Shown here piece after piece: positions 1-8,117 of a DNA stretch of 64,000 bases (positions are counted from its first letter, which is position 1; each line of letters starts with the position of its first letter). Made by a program: the position numbers and the translations under genes. Source of the DNA: Streptomyces mirabilis. Lineage in GTDB: Bacteria; Actinomycetota; Actinomycetes; Streptomycetales; Streptomycetaceae. The notes beneath the pieces are model-generated. The model did not search any database and was not told the DNA's origin. It worked only from the letters and a program-made list of their open reading frames with translations. The stretch spans positions 6,820,001 through 6,884,000 of the forward strand of contig NZ_JBCJKP010000001.1 of assembly GCF_039503195.1 (NCBI RefSeq), read 5' to 3'.

Positions 1-638
1 GGATAGGTCTGCCGGATCGCCCGGTTGAGCATCGGCTTGTCCGCCGCCCCGTTCAGCCGCTCCCAGGCGTGCGTGACCGCCTTGCCCGTCCCGGACAGTT
101 CCCCCGGGTCGTACGACGGGGTGGAGACCAGCGCGAGGATCCTGCCGGTGGACGGCTCGATGGCCGCCACCGCCCCGCGCCGCGAACCGAGACCCCGGTA
201 CGCGGCGCGCTGTGCGGCGGGGGCGATCGTCGTGATCACCTTGCCGGCGGGGTTCTGGGCGCGGGTGGCGTCGTTCCACAGGGGGAAACGCGAGAGCAGC
301 GGGTCGCTGCCGGAGAGGATGCCGTCCTCGGTGTTCTCCAGGAACGTCGACCCGTACACCTGCGAGGCGAAGCCGGTCACGGGCGCGTACAACGGTCCGT
401 CCGTGTAGGTCCGTTCGTAGCGGAGCTGCTGGCCGCTGTCCCTGGAGCCGGTGACCGGCCGGCCCCCGACGAGGATGTCACCGCGCGGCTGGCCGTAACG
501 GGCGATCGTCTGGCGGCGGTTGGCCGGGTTGTCGTCGTACGCCCCGGCCTGGAAGACCTGGACGCGGGTGGCGTTGACGAGGAGCGCCAGCAGCAGCACG
601 GCGCAGAGCGCGGCGGCCCGGCGGATGTACTTGGTCAT
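1..638 (-). CDS. Penicillin-binding protein, class B type (PbpA-like), N-terminal part
   Basis: About 212 N-terminal residues are in the window; the C-terminal transpeptidase domain lies beyond the left edge. After a short basic start there is one membrane anchor (about residues 7-24). An extracytoplasmic stretch with NRRQTIARYGQPRGDIL follows, typical of the PBP N-terminal dimerisation region; the catalytic SxxK is not in view. The ATG overlaps the stop of the upstream FtsW-like gene by 4 bp (ATGA), so the two are translationally coupled. SEDS glycosyltransferases and class B PBPs act as pairs in septal or lateral-wall peptidoglycan synthesis. It is probably the paralogue of the main cell-division PBP, because the PP2C/FHA genes that usually accompany the pknB-linked copy are missing. 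Confidence 0.88.
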   Translation of the reverse strand, partial: MTKYIRRAAALCAVLLLALLVNATRVQVFQAGAYDDNPANRRQTIARYGQPRGDILVGGRPVTGSRDSGQQLRYERTYTDGPLYAPVTGFASQVYGSTFLENTEDGILSGSDPLLSRFPLWNDATRAQNPAGKVITTIAPAAQRAAYRGLGSRRGAVAAIEPSTGRILALVSTPSYDPGELSGTGKAVTHAWERLNGAADKPMLNRAIRQTY

Positions 639-2029
639 GGCGCCGCCGTCCCGTCGTACTGGCTGCGTGCCGAGTCACTGACGCGGATCAGCAGCGCCAC
701 GATGATCCAGTTGGTGACGACCGAGGAGCCGCCCTGGGCGAGGAACGGCATCGCCATCCCGGTCAGCGGGATCAGACCGGTCACGCCGCCCGCGATCACG
801 AAGACCTGGAGCGCCACGATCGAGGCGAGGCCGATGGCGAGGAGCCGTCCGAAGGGGTCGCGCAGGGCGAGGCCGGCGCGATAGCCGCGTTCCACGAGGA
901 GGCCGTAGAGGAGGAAGATCGCACAGAGCCCGAAGAGGCCCAGTTCCTCGCCCGCGGTGGCCAGGATGAAGTCCGACTTGGCGGCGAATCCGATGAGGAT
1001 GGAGTGGCCGAGCCCGAGGCCGGTGCCCAGCATCCCGCCCGCGGCGAACGCGAACAGGGACTGGGCGAGCTGGTTCGGCCCCTGGCCCGCCTCGATCGTC
1101 GCGAAGGGGTGCAGCCAGTCCTGCACCCGGCTGTGGACGTGCGGTTCCAGCCAGCCGACGGCGACCGCGCCCACACAGGCGAGCAGCAGGCCCACCGCGA
1201 TCCAGCCGGTGCGGCCGGTGGCGACGTACAGCATGATCACGAAGAGTCCGAAGAACAGCAACGAGGTGCCGAGGTCCCGCTCCAGGACCAGGACCAGCAC
1301 GCTCAGCAGCCAGATCGCGACGATCGGGCCGAGGACCCGGCCGGTGGGGAGCTGGAGCCGCTTGAACCGCCAGACGGGGCGCCCCGCGTAGGCGAGCGCG
1401 TTGCGGTTGGCCGCGAGGTAGCCGGCGAAGAAGACCGCGAGCAGCACCTTCGCGAACTCGCCCGGCTGGATGGAGAACCCGGCGATCCGGATCCAGATCC
1501 GGGCGCCGTTCACGGCGGGGAAGAGGATGGGCAGGACCAGCAGGCCCAGCGCCGTGACGACCGAGACGTAGGTGTAACGCTGCAGGACGCGGTGGTCGCG
1601 CAGGAAGAGGACGGCCGCGATGAAGAGCGCGACGCCGAGCGTCGACCAGATGAGCTGGATGGGGGCGGCCCGGTCGCCCGGGGTCTCCAGGTCCAGGCGG
1701 TAGATCAGTACCAGGCCCAGGCCGTTGAGCAGGACGGCGATGGGCAGCAGCAGCGGATCGGCGTACGGCGCCCGCAGCCGCACCGCGACATGCGCGAGGA
1801 GTGCGAGCACGCCGAGCCCGGCGCCGTAGACCGCGGCGCCGGGCGGGAGCGTGCTGTGCCGGGCGTATCCGACCGCGCAGTAGCCGAACACGGACAGCAG
1901 TACGGCCATGACGATCAGGGTGAACTCGATGCCACGGCGCCGGGGCAGGCGGACGGCGGAGGTGGGCGGGTCCGCTGCCACGGTGGTTCCCCGTGTACCG
2001 GAAATTCCGGGCATTCCGGGCTGAATCAT
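635..2029 (-). CDS. FtsW/RodA/SpoVE-family SEDS peptidoglycan glycosyltransferase
   Basis: A 464-residue polytopic membrane protein with about ten hydrophobic segments, the usual size for the family. Family signatures include the IQPGEFAK stretch near the middle and the C-terminal block with IPLTGMAMPFLAQGGSS. It should polymerise lipid II into glycan strands together with the PBP gene that overlaps its stop codon. The start is the ATG giving MIQPGMPG; the following 50 residues are a cytoplasmic leader. The gene stands about 80 bp downstream of the SH3-protein gene on the same strand. It is certain as a SEDS protein. Whether it serves division, elongation or sporulation cannot be read from the sequence. 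Confidence 0.93.
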   Translation of the reverse strand: MIQPGMPGISGTRGTTVAADPPTSAVRLPRRRGIEFTLIVMAVLLSVFGYCAVGYARHSTLPPGAAVYGAGLGVLALLAHVAVRLRAPYADPLLLPIAVLLNGLGLVLIYRLDLETPGDRAAPIQLIWSTLGVALFIAAVLFLRDHRVLQRYTYVSVVTALGLLVLPILFPAVNGARIWIRIAGFSIQPGEFAKVLLAVFFAGYLAANRNALAYAGRPVWRFKRLQLPTGRVLGPIVAIWLLSVLVLVLERDLGTSLLFFGLFVIMLYVATGRTGWIAVGLLLACVGAVAVGWLEPHVHSRVQDWLHPFATIEAGQGPNQLAQSLFAFAAGGMLGTGLGLGHSILIGFAAKSDFILATAGEELGLFGLCAIFLLYGLLVERGYRAGLALRDPFGRLLAIGLASIVALQVFVIAGGVTGLIPLTGMAMPFLAQGGSSVVTNWIIVALLIRVSDSARSQYDGTAAP

Positions 2030-2109
2030 GTCCGGAACGTAGCAAGCACCGAACCTGATGTCCCGTTAGGTGGTGACAAACGGGCGGATCCGGCGGGCGC
2101 GACCCGGCG

Positions 2110-2631
2110 TCAGCACCAGCGCGGGGACGGGCCGATGTTGGCGATGTGCTGCGCCGGGCCCCAGGACCAGGTGCCGTCGGTGATCAGGTACCAGATCGGG
2201 TTGCCGCCGACGCGCTCCCCCCTGGTCTTGCAGTAGATGCGGACCCGCTCGTCGTGCGGCGCGATACGGATGATCCGGCTGCGACGGTCGGGCCGGTTGT
2301 GCAGCGCGAGGCCGTCGCGGGAGATGATCCGGCCCTCGAAGCGGTGGTGGTCGTCGGGCCGTCCGTCGTGGAACGGGTCTTCGGAGCGGACGTCGCCCAG
2401 ACCGTCTTCGTCGAAGTAGGGGTCGTCGCCGTAGTCCCAGTCGCCGTTGTCCCAGTCGGGGCTGTCCCAGTCGCGGGCGAAGGACCCGGTGTCGTCGATG
2501 AGGCCGGGCCCGACGCCCGTGGTCGCGGTGGGCTTGCCGGCGGCGAAGGCGGGTCCGGCGCCCGCGGCCGCGATGAGCGTGCCGGCGGCGAGCACCATCC
2601 CGGTGCGGGCAAGGGTGTGGCGCAGGGACAT
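2110..2631 (-). CDS. Secreted SH3-domain protein
   Basis: 173 residues from the ATG preceded by an AGGAG ribosome site; the reading frame is open further upstream but lacks a site there. The N-terminus is a Sec signal peptide (RHTLARTGMVLAAGTLIAAA) with a likely cut after AFA. A linker rich in Asp, Trp and Gly (repeated DWD/DWDNG/DWDYG) follows. The last 70 residues resemble a bacterial SH3-like fold (LHNRPDRRSRIIR through WSWGPAQHI). Such domains usually bind cell-wall peptides. It lies between the sensor-kinase gene and the FtsW-like gene in the same direction, which suits a cell-envelope role. The exact ligand is unknown. Confidence 0.75.
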   Translation of the reverse strand: MSLRHTLARTGMVLAAGTLIAAAGAGPAFAAGKPTATTGVGPGLIDDTGSFARDWDSPDWDNGDWDYGDDPYFDEDGLGDVRSEDPFHDGRPDDHHRFEGRIISRDGLALHNRPDRRSRIIRIAPHDERVRIYCKTRGERVGGNPIWYLITDGTWSWGPAQHIANIGPSPRWC

Positions 2632-2732
2632 GGGGGCTCCTCCGGAAAGGTGGTAAATCTGACTAATCGCCACATTAGGAGTGAGCTCGGGCACGCGCAG
2701 GCCGCACTGAGCCATCGGGGACGCGAGGACGC

Positions 2733-3980
2733 TCAGCGTGCCCCGGTCGGCCCTTCCTCACCGGTCGGTCCGGGCGCGCCCCGTTCGTTCTGAGGAAGCG
2801 TCAGTGTCGCGATCGCACCGCCCTCGGGAGCGTTGGCGAAGACCAACCGCGCGCCCAGCACCTCCGCCTGGCCGAGCGCGATCGTCAACCCCAGCCCGTG
2901 GCCCTTCGAGCCGCCCTCCGTACGGAACCGCTGCGGCCCGTGCTCCAGCAGGTACTCCGGATAGCCGCCGCCGTGGTCCCGCACCGTCACCACCGGGCCG
3001 TCGACGGTCAGTACCACCGGGCCCGCGCCGTGCTTGTGCGCGTTGGCCACCAGATTGCCGAGCACCCGCTCCAGACGGCGCCGGTCGGTCTCCACCCGGA
3101 CGTCCTCCACGACCCGCACCTCGGTCTCGGTGCCCGACGCCCGCACCACCCGCTCGGCCAGCGGGACCAGCGGCTCCGAGTCCAGCTCCAGCAACTCCCG
3201 CCCGGCGTCCAGCCGGGAGATCTCCAGCAGGTCCTCGGTGAGCGTCCGCAGCGTGGCCACCCGGTCGCGGACCAGCTCCGTCGGCCGGCCCGGCGGCAGC
3301 AGCTCCGCCGCCGCGTGCAGCCCGGTCAGCGGGGTGCGCAGTTCGTGCGCCACGTCCGCGGTGAAGCGCTGCTCGCTCGTCAGCTTGCTCTGCAGCGAGG
3401 ACGCCATCGTGTCGAGGGCCCCGGCGACCGCCGCCACCTCGTCCTGGGGGCCGGCCGGGTACCGCGTACGGGGGTCCACGGCCGTACGGGGGTCGTTGAC
3501 GCGCGCGTCCAGGTCGCCCGCGCTGATCCGCCGGGCCACCTGTGCCGTCGCGTGCAGCCGACGGGTCACCCGCGTCACCGCGAACACTCCCACCAGCAGC
3601 GTCGCGCCGATCGCCAGCGCGGAGGACCACACGATCGACCGGTCCAGGGCGTCGATGGCGTGCGCGCCCTGCGAGTAGTCGAACTGCACGGCGAGCGCCC
3701 GCCCGCCGCTCGCGGGTCCGGCCGCCCACATGGTGGGGTGCGGGTCGTTGTCCCCGACCATCGTGCCGCGGCGCCCGTCCGTCGCCAGCTCGCGCAGCGG
3801 CGCCGGCAGACCCGGGAGATCCAGCCCCGCGCCCGGCGGCAGCCGGTCGCCCGCTTCATAGTCCGCCGTCACCTCCGCCAGCCGGTCGAGCGCCCGGCCG
3901 CGGGCCTCGCCGACGGTCTGGTCGGTCACCGAGACATGCACGAGGACGCCGAGCAGGGCGGCGAGACCGCAGCACATCAC
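2733..3980 (-). CDS. Sensor histidine kinase
   Basis: A membrane histidine kinase of about 415 residues. A first membrane segment at the very N-terminus is followed by an extracytoplasmic sensor region of about 100 residues and a second membrane segment near residue 130. HAMP and HisKA domains follow, with the phosphorylated His in DVAHELRTPL near residue 212. The HATPase domain has its N box (NLVANAHKHG) near 310, then DHGGGY and GHGLGL. The start is uncertain: the frame is open upstream with no ATG, so the GTG before MCCGLAALL is taken. It lies about 85 bp after a lipoprotein gene in the same direction, suggesting the lipoprotein modulates sensing. No response regulator is adjacent, which is unusual. 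Confidence 0.87.
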   Translation of the reverse strand: MMCCGLAALLGVLVHVSVTDQTVGEARGRALDRLAEVTADYEAGDRLPPGAGLDLPGLPAPLRELATDGRRGTMVGDNDPHPTMWAAGPASGGRALAVQFDYSQGAHAIDALDRSIVWSSALAIGATLLVGVFAVTRVTRRLHATAQVARRISAGDLDARVNDPRTAVDPRTRYPAGPQDEVAAVAGALDTMASSLQSKLTSEQRFTADVAHELRTPLTGLHAAAELLPPGRPTELVRDRVATLRTLTEDLLEISRLDAGRELLELDSEPLVPLAERVVRASGTETEVRVVEDVRVETDRRRLERVLGNLVANAHKHGAGPVVLTVDGPVVTVRDHGGGYPEYLLEHGPQRFRTEGGSKGHGLGLTIALGQAEVLGARLVFANAPEGGAIATLTLPQNERGAPGPTGEEGPTGAR

Positions 3981-4065
3981 CGTGATGAAGGCGGCGGCCT
4001 TCCAGGTGAGGGTGGCGGCCCAGGGGGGAGACGGCGGGGCGGCCGGAAGCGGCGCGCGTGCAGCC

Positions 4066-4896
4066 TCATGGGGTGCTCGCGGCGGTCGACGGCGCGGGGG
4101 AGGCGGAGGGGGAGACGAAGTGCGAGGCGGACGGAGAGGCCGCGGGAGAGGCTGAGGGCGAGACCGGTGGGGCGGGGGGTGCCGAGGGGACGGGTCCGAT
4201 GGTGCCGCGCCTGGTGGGGCGGGGCGTGCCCACCCGGAGGATCTCGTCCCGGGTCGCCAGCATCGCGTGCTGGTGCGGGTCCCAGGTCCACACCGTGCGG
4301 TACTCGTAGCCCGGCAGGGTCGAGGGCGAGCGGATGATCACGTCACGGCCCGCGACCTCGACGCTGATCGTGCTGTCCGCGGTGCCCATGATCTGGACCA
4401 GCTTGTGGTGCTCGAAGGTGTACACACGCACCGCCAGCTGGTTCTGCGGAAAGCGGATGCCGAGCACCAGGTCGTCCTTCCGGTCACCCGTGAGATCTCG
4501 GTAGTACGCCTGGAGGATCGGGCACTTCCCGCCGAGCGTGTCCTTGCCGGTGCAGTACTTGAGCTGCTGGGCCGTCTCACGGTACGGGGCGTGGACGGAG
4601 CTGTACTCGTCCGGGTGGCGGCCGACCTCGGCTCGGAACACGGCGATCGGATCCACCTTGTGGATGTCGTCGCCCGGCGCCGTGACGCCCGTCACCGACT
4701 CGGTGTCCGCCTCGCCGTAGTCGAGGGCGGCCGTCGACGCGGGCGGCAGCTCGGGCCAGAGCCGGGCCGGGCCGACGGCGGTGGGCGTCGCTCCCGCGCC
4801 CCGCAGGGCACCGGAGTCGCCACAGCCCGCCACGGCCGCCGCCAGCAGGGCGGCGAGGGCTGCGAGCACGAGACGGCTGGGCCGGGTGGGGGTCAC
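4066..4896 (-). CDS. Lipoprotein, probably partner of the adjacent sensor kinase
   Basis: 276 residues starting at a GTG with AGGAG seven bases upstream; a longer open frame exists but reads as non-coding. The N-terminus is a lipoprotein signal peptide with the lipobox AVAGC. The middle contains an ILQAYYRDLTGDRKDDLVLG stretch, similar to FG-GAP/VCBS-like Asp-rich turns. The last 40 residues are Pro/Ser/Ala-rich low complexity. The kinase gene follows on the same strand, so the two are probably one transcript. Streptomyces often pair a lipoprotein with a sensor kinase, as CseA does with CseC, but the order here (no sigma factor and no regulator between them) does not match the cse operon. Function beyond surface attachment is unknown. 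Confidence 0.75.
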   Translation of the reverse strand: MTPTRPSRLVLAALAALLAAAVAGCGDSGALRGAGATPTAVGPARLWPELPPASTAALDYGEADTESVTGVTAPGDDIHKVDPIAVFRAEVGRHPDEYSSVHAPYRETAQQLKYCTGKDTLGGKCPILQAYYRDLTGDRKDDLVLGIRFPQNQLAVRVYTFEHHKLVQIMGTADSTISVEVAGRDVIIRSPSTLPGYEYRTVWTWDPHQHAMLATRDEILRVGTPRPTRRGTIGPVPSAPPAPPVSPSASPAASPSASHFVSPSASPAPSTAASTP

Positions 4897-5162
4897 TGCG
4901 CTCCTGCGTCCGGGCCGGCCTCGACCCGGGGCCAGGGGGACGGCTCGGTGCGCGAGGTCGGCGTGAAATCGACGGAACCAACGCCCTACACCATATTCGT
5001 AGGGAAGTCCTTTTTGTTCGCGGGTGGGGTCGGTGGGGCTGGTGAGGGCGGGACGGCCGGGGGCGTGAAGCCGTGAGGGCACGACGGCGTGAGGCCGTGG
5101 GGTGCCGGACGTGCGGGCGGCGGAGGCCGGAGATCCGGGGCGGGGGCCCAGGGGTCGGGGGG

Positions 5163-5753
5163 CTATTCCGCCAGTTCCTCCAGGAGGCGGGCCGTGGGCA
5201 GACCGGCGCGCAGGTACTCCACGAACAGTTCGTTGTGCAGGGCCCAGGGCGAGCGGCGGCTGCGGATCAGGCGGATCGCCTCGTCGGAGGTGTGTCCCGC
5301 GAGGACCAGCGCGTGCGCGACCACGAGCCCCGAGCGGTTGTAGCCGTGGTAGCAGCGCACCAGGACCCGGCGCCCGTCTTCCAGCGCGTCGTCCGCGGCC
5401 CGCGCGAGCCGGATCACCCCCGCGAGCTGTGTCCCGTCCAGGGGACCGTCCGGAATCGGCCACACATGGTGCTCGACGCCCGGGTCGGGGCCGTGCCCCG
5501 GCAGCCGCAGCAGCGTCAGGACCAGGTCGAACTCATTCCTCACGACCGCGAATTCCGGCTCGCCGGCACGCCCCGCGAACGCGTGTCCGCCCATCCACAG
5601 GCCAGGCACGATCTCGCTCCACGGGCTGTCCGGAGCGGGCACATCGGGTTGCTTTCTGCGAGTCCGCAACAGCGCCTCCCACAACTCCCCCAACTGCTCA
5701 CAAAGGTAACCGGGTTCTTGCCCCTGGAGCACCCCGCCTGGTCCCATGGTCAT
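5163..5753 (-). CDS. Dual-specificity/tyrosine phosphatase-like protein
   Basis: About 196 residues. The phosphatase signature CX5R is seen in VRCYHGYNRSG near residue 134, in a DSP-like context preceded by EDGRRVL and followed by VVAHALVLAGHTSDEAI. An upstream Asp in WPIPDGPL may be the general acid. It should remove phosphate from Tyr or Ser/Thr residues, or from a small phosphorylated substrate. The start is uncertain: the first ATG (MTMGPGG) has no clear ribosome site and lies 13 bp from the divergent NERD gene. The two genes therefore share a very short promoter region. The substrate cannot be inferred. Confidence 0.8.
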   Translation of the reverse strand: MTMGPGGVLQGQEPGYLCEQLGELWEALLRTRRKQPDVPAPDSPWSEIVPGLWMGGHAFAGRAGEPEFAVVRNEFDLVLTLLRLPGHGPDPGVEHHVWPIPDGPLDGTQLAGVIRLARAADDALEDGRRVLVRCYHGYNRSGLVVAHALVLAGHTSDEAIRLIRSRRSPWALHNELFVEYLRAGLPTARLLEELAE

Positions 5754-5766
5754 GGGGTGATGGTGC

Positions 5767-6570
5767 ATGAACGGACTGCGCGTCATACCGACCTGGCGCC
5801 ACGGGCAGGAGCGCCTGTACGTGTGCCTGACCGACGGGAGGAACGTCGCCTGGTACGACCGTGACGCAGCGCGCGTCAATCTGCTCAGCGAGGAGCGGCG
5901 GGAGGACGTGCTCGACGCGCTCGGCCCGTTCCTGACCGGCCCGGTGACGGTGGGGCCCCCACCGGTCCCGACCCCCGCGGAACTGGCCCGACTGACCCTC
6001 CACCCGGACGACGACCTCGCGCCGAACCGGCCCGGCGAGGCGCTGGTGATCGACCTCGACCGCGATCCGGGACCGGCGCGCCGCCTGCGGCCCGACCCGC
6101 GGCGCCGCGCGCTCGCCGCCGAGCAGGCGGTCGGAGAGGCACTGGACCATCTGGAGGGCGCGGGCTGGCACACCGTCCACTCCATCCCGCTCCCTGGCGG
6201 CGACCGCGTCCACCACTTGCTGATCGGCCCCGGCGGCATCTTCGTCCTGCGCTCCCTGTACGCCCGCAAGCAGCGGGTTCTCGTCGCCGACCCCATGGTG
6301 ACCGTCGGCCGCCGGGAGCCGTATCCGCTTCTGCGCCGGGTCCGAGCCGACGCCGACCGGGCCTCGTACGCGCTGACCGCCGAGGTCCACGCCGTCCTGG
6401 CCGTGGCCGGCCCCGCCGACCTCGATGTCCTCGCCCCCCTCCGCGAGGTCCGCGTCCTGCAGGACACCGACGTGTCCTCGCTGGCCCGCCTCGGGGGTGT
6501 CCTGAAGCCGGCGGACGTCGAAGCCCTGCACGCGATGGCCCGCGACCGCCACACATGGCTACGAACGTGA
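5767..6570 (+). CDS. NERD-domain (nuclease-related) protein
   Basis: 267 residues. The centre carries a nuclease-related NERD-like region of roughly residues 110-200: AAEQAVGEAL, then LPGGDRVHHLLIGPGGIFVL, then a basic patch RKQRVLV. This matches the NERD pattern in which a conserved D/H and hydrophobic strand pair precede the would-be catalytic positions. The flanking N-terminal 100 residues are not recognisable. Similar proteins are widespread in Streptomyces and their role is unproven; DNA processing is the usual guess. It is transcribed divergently from the phosphatase gene. A different NERD protein, fused to a helicase, occurs in the defence island at 47.3 kb. Confidence 0.7.
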   Translation: MNGLRVIPTWRHGQERLYVCLTDGRNVAWYDRDAARVNLLSEERREDVLDALGPFLTGPVTVGPPPVPTPAELARLTLHPDDDLAPNRPGEALVIDLDRDPGPARRLRPDPRRRALAAEQAVGEALDHLEGAGWHTVHSIPLPGGDRVHHLLIGPGGIFVLRSLYARKQRVLVADPMVTVGRREPYPLLRRVRADADRASYALTAEVHAVLAVAGPADLDVLAPLREVRVLQDTDVSSLARLGGVLKPADVEALHAMARDRHTWLRT

Positions 6571-7036
6571 CCCTGTGGCCCTGGATCGCTGCGGGCCGGT
6601 ATCTGTTCGGCTGCGGGTGGGTGGGGGTTGGTCGCGCCGTTCCCCGCGCCCCTGGGGCCGGGGCTGCGCCCCGGATCCCGCGTCCGCTGGAGGTTCTTTG
6701 GCCGCGGGTCGGTGGGGGCTGGTCGCGCAGTTCCTCACGCCGCTGAGACCCTCGGCTCGGTCGGCGTTCGAGGGCGAGGTCCCACCGGACCGACCCGGAC
6801 CCGCACCCTCCAGCCCGTCCGGCGTGTGGGGCCGTGGCCGCGGCCCGCCCATCCCGGCCCGCGCCTTTCAGCCCGGCTGGCGTGTGAGGACGAGGCCGTT
6901 CAGGCCGCTGCGGGGGTCCAGGGGGCGCAGCGCCCCTGGCGGGGTGGAAGGGGCGGAGCCCCTGGGGATGGTCCCTCGTGCTCGAGCGAAGCCGAGAGCT
7001 TGGGGGGAGGGTAGGGGCGGCGGGGGACGGGTCGGG
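6571..7036. other. Intergenic region without a recognisable gene
   Basis: About 470 bp between the NERD gene and the stop codon of the LigD-polymerase gene. Open frames here have no ribosome sites and contain Gly/Arg/Pro-rich nonsense typical of non-coding high-GC DNA. The phrase GGTCGCGC(A/C)GTTCC recurs twice near 6630 and 6720, part of a common Streptomyces intergenic motif. I see no RNA gene. Confidence 0.5.
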
Positions 7037-7903
7037 TCAGCGGGACGGGGTGAGGAGGGGGGCGAGGAGGTCGCCGTGTCGGAGCAGACGCGGAGCGATG
7101 TCGTCGGCGTGGAACACGAGCCGGGACGGGTCCCCGCAGGACGCGACCTCGTCCCAGGTGACGGGGGCGGACACGGTGGGCGCGGACCGCGCACGCAGCG
7201 TGTACGGCGTGGCCGTCGTCTTCCGCGCGGCGTTCTGACTGTGGTCGACGAACACCTTCCCGGGCCGCAGACTCTTGGTCATCCGGTGCGTGACGAGCGC
7301 CGGCAACGCCCGCTCCGCGTCCACGGCCAGCTCCTTCGCATACGCGCTCACGTCCGAGGACGGCATCCGCCCCACCGCCGCCAGCAGATGCAGCCCCTTC
7401 GACCCGGACGTCTTCGCGTACGCCTCGATCCCGTCCCCAGCCAGCCGCTCCCGCAGCCACAACGCGACCTCGCAGCACTCGACGACCGTCGCCGGCGCCC
7501 CCGGGTCGAGGTCGAACACGAGCCGGTCGGCCAGCCCGGGCGCGTCCACCTGCCACTGCGGCGTGTGGAACTCGGTGACGAGGTTCGCCGCCCACATCAG
7601 CGAGGGGAGGTCCTGGACCAGCACCATCCGGGCGGGGCCCTCCGTCCGGGGGACCTCGGCGGTCCGGACCCAGTCGGGGGTGCCGGGCGGCACGTTCTTG
7701 GTGAAGAAGACCTGTCCGTCCGGCCCGTCGGGGTAGCGGAGGAAGGAGACCGGCCGGTCGTGGAGGTGCGCCAGCAGGGGTTCCGCGACCGTCGCGTAGT
7801 AGTGCAGGACCTCACCCTTGGTGAAGCCGGTCGCGGGGTACAGCACCTTGTCCAGATTGGTGAGCGCCAGCCGCCGTCCCTCCACTTCCGTGATCGGCGT
7901 CAT
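7037..7903 (-). CDS. LigD-type DNA primase/polymerase domain protein (end-joining)
   Basis: 288 residues, a stand-alone polymerase domain of the archaeo-eukaryotic primase superfamily without ligase or phosphoesterase domains. Motifs include TNLDKVLYP at the N-terminus, the metal-binding VFDLDPG near residue 128, and SGSKGLHLL. The C-terminal block with RPGKVFVDHSQN and TVSAPVTWDEV is typical of the family. It adds nucleotides at DNA ends during Ku-dependent end joining. The ATG before TPITEVEG is taken as the start; longer frames upstream lack support. The Ku gene is divergent about 215 bp away, with a tandem repeat between them. Confidence 0.93.
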   Translation of the reverse strand: MTPITEVEGRRLALTNLDKVLYPATGFTKGEVLHYYATVAEPLLAHLHDRPVSFLRYPDGPDGQVFFTKNVPPGTPDWVRTAEVPRTEGPARMVLVQDLPSLMWAANLVTEFHTPQWQVDAPGLADRLVFDLDPGAPATVVECCEVALWLRERLAGDGIEAYAKTSGSKGLHLLAAVGRMPSSDVSAYAKELAVDAERALPALVTHRMTKSLRPGKVFVDHSQNAARKTTATPYTLRARSAPTVSAPVTWDEVASCGDPSRLVFHADDIAPRLLRHGDLLAPLLTPSR

Positions 7904-8020
7904 ACGACGAGAGTCGCATGAAATCGCCATCAAGGCGCCCAGATCGCCCCGCCGCTCCCTTGCGGATGTGAGGTCGCGCACACCCGTCTAGCCTGGCTTT
8001 CAGCCGCACCCCGCGAGCCC

Positions 8021-8100
8021 GTGTCAGCAAGAACCCGTGTCAGCAAGAACCCGTGTCAGCAAGAAGCCGCGTCGGCAAGAACCCGCGTCAGCAAGAACCA
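8021..8100. repeat. Tandem 16-bp repeat, five copies, upstream of ku
   Basis: Five head-to-tail copies of GTGTCAGCAAGAACCC (8021, 8037, 8053, 8069, 8085). The first two are identical and the last three differ at one to three positions. The unit is not a multiple of three and sits directly before the Ku ribosome site, so it is non-coding. It fills most of the ligD-ku divergent promoter region and could alter spacing of control elements. Confidence 0.9.
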
Positions 8101-8117
8101 CCAGGAAGGTGCCGCAC

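Noticed and set aside
2733..4896. cse (sigE-cseABC) envelope-stress operon
   Set aside because: No sigma factor and no response regulator between lipoprotein and kinase; order and neighbours differ.
4897..5463. N-terminal extension of the lipoprotein gene to 465 residues
   Set aside because: The extra part is Arg/Pro/Gly-rich, lacks a ribosome site, overlaps the phosphatase gene in antisense, and would bury the signal peptide.
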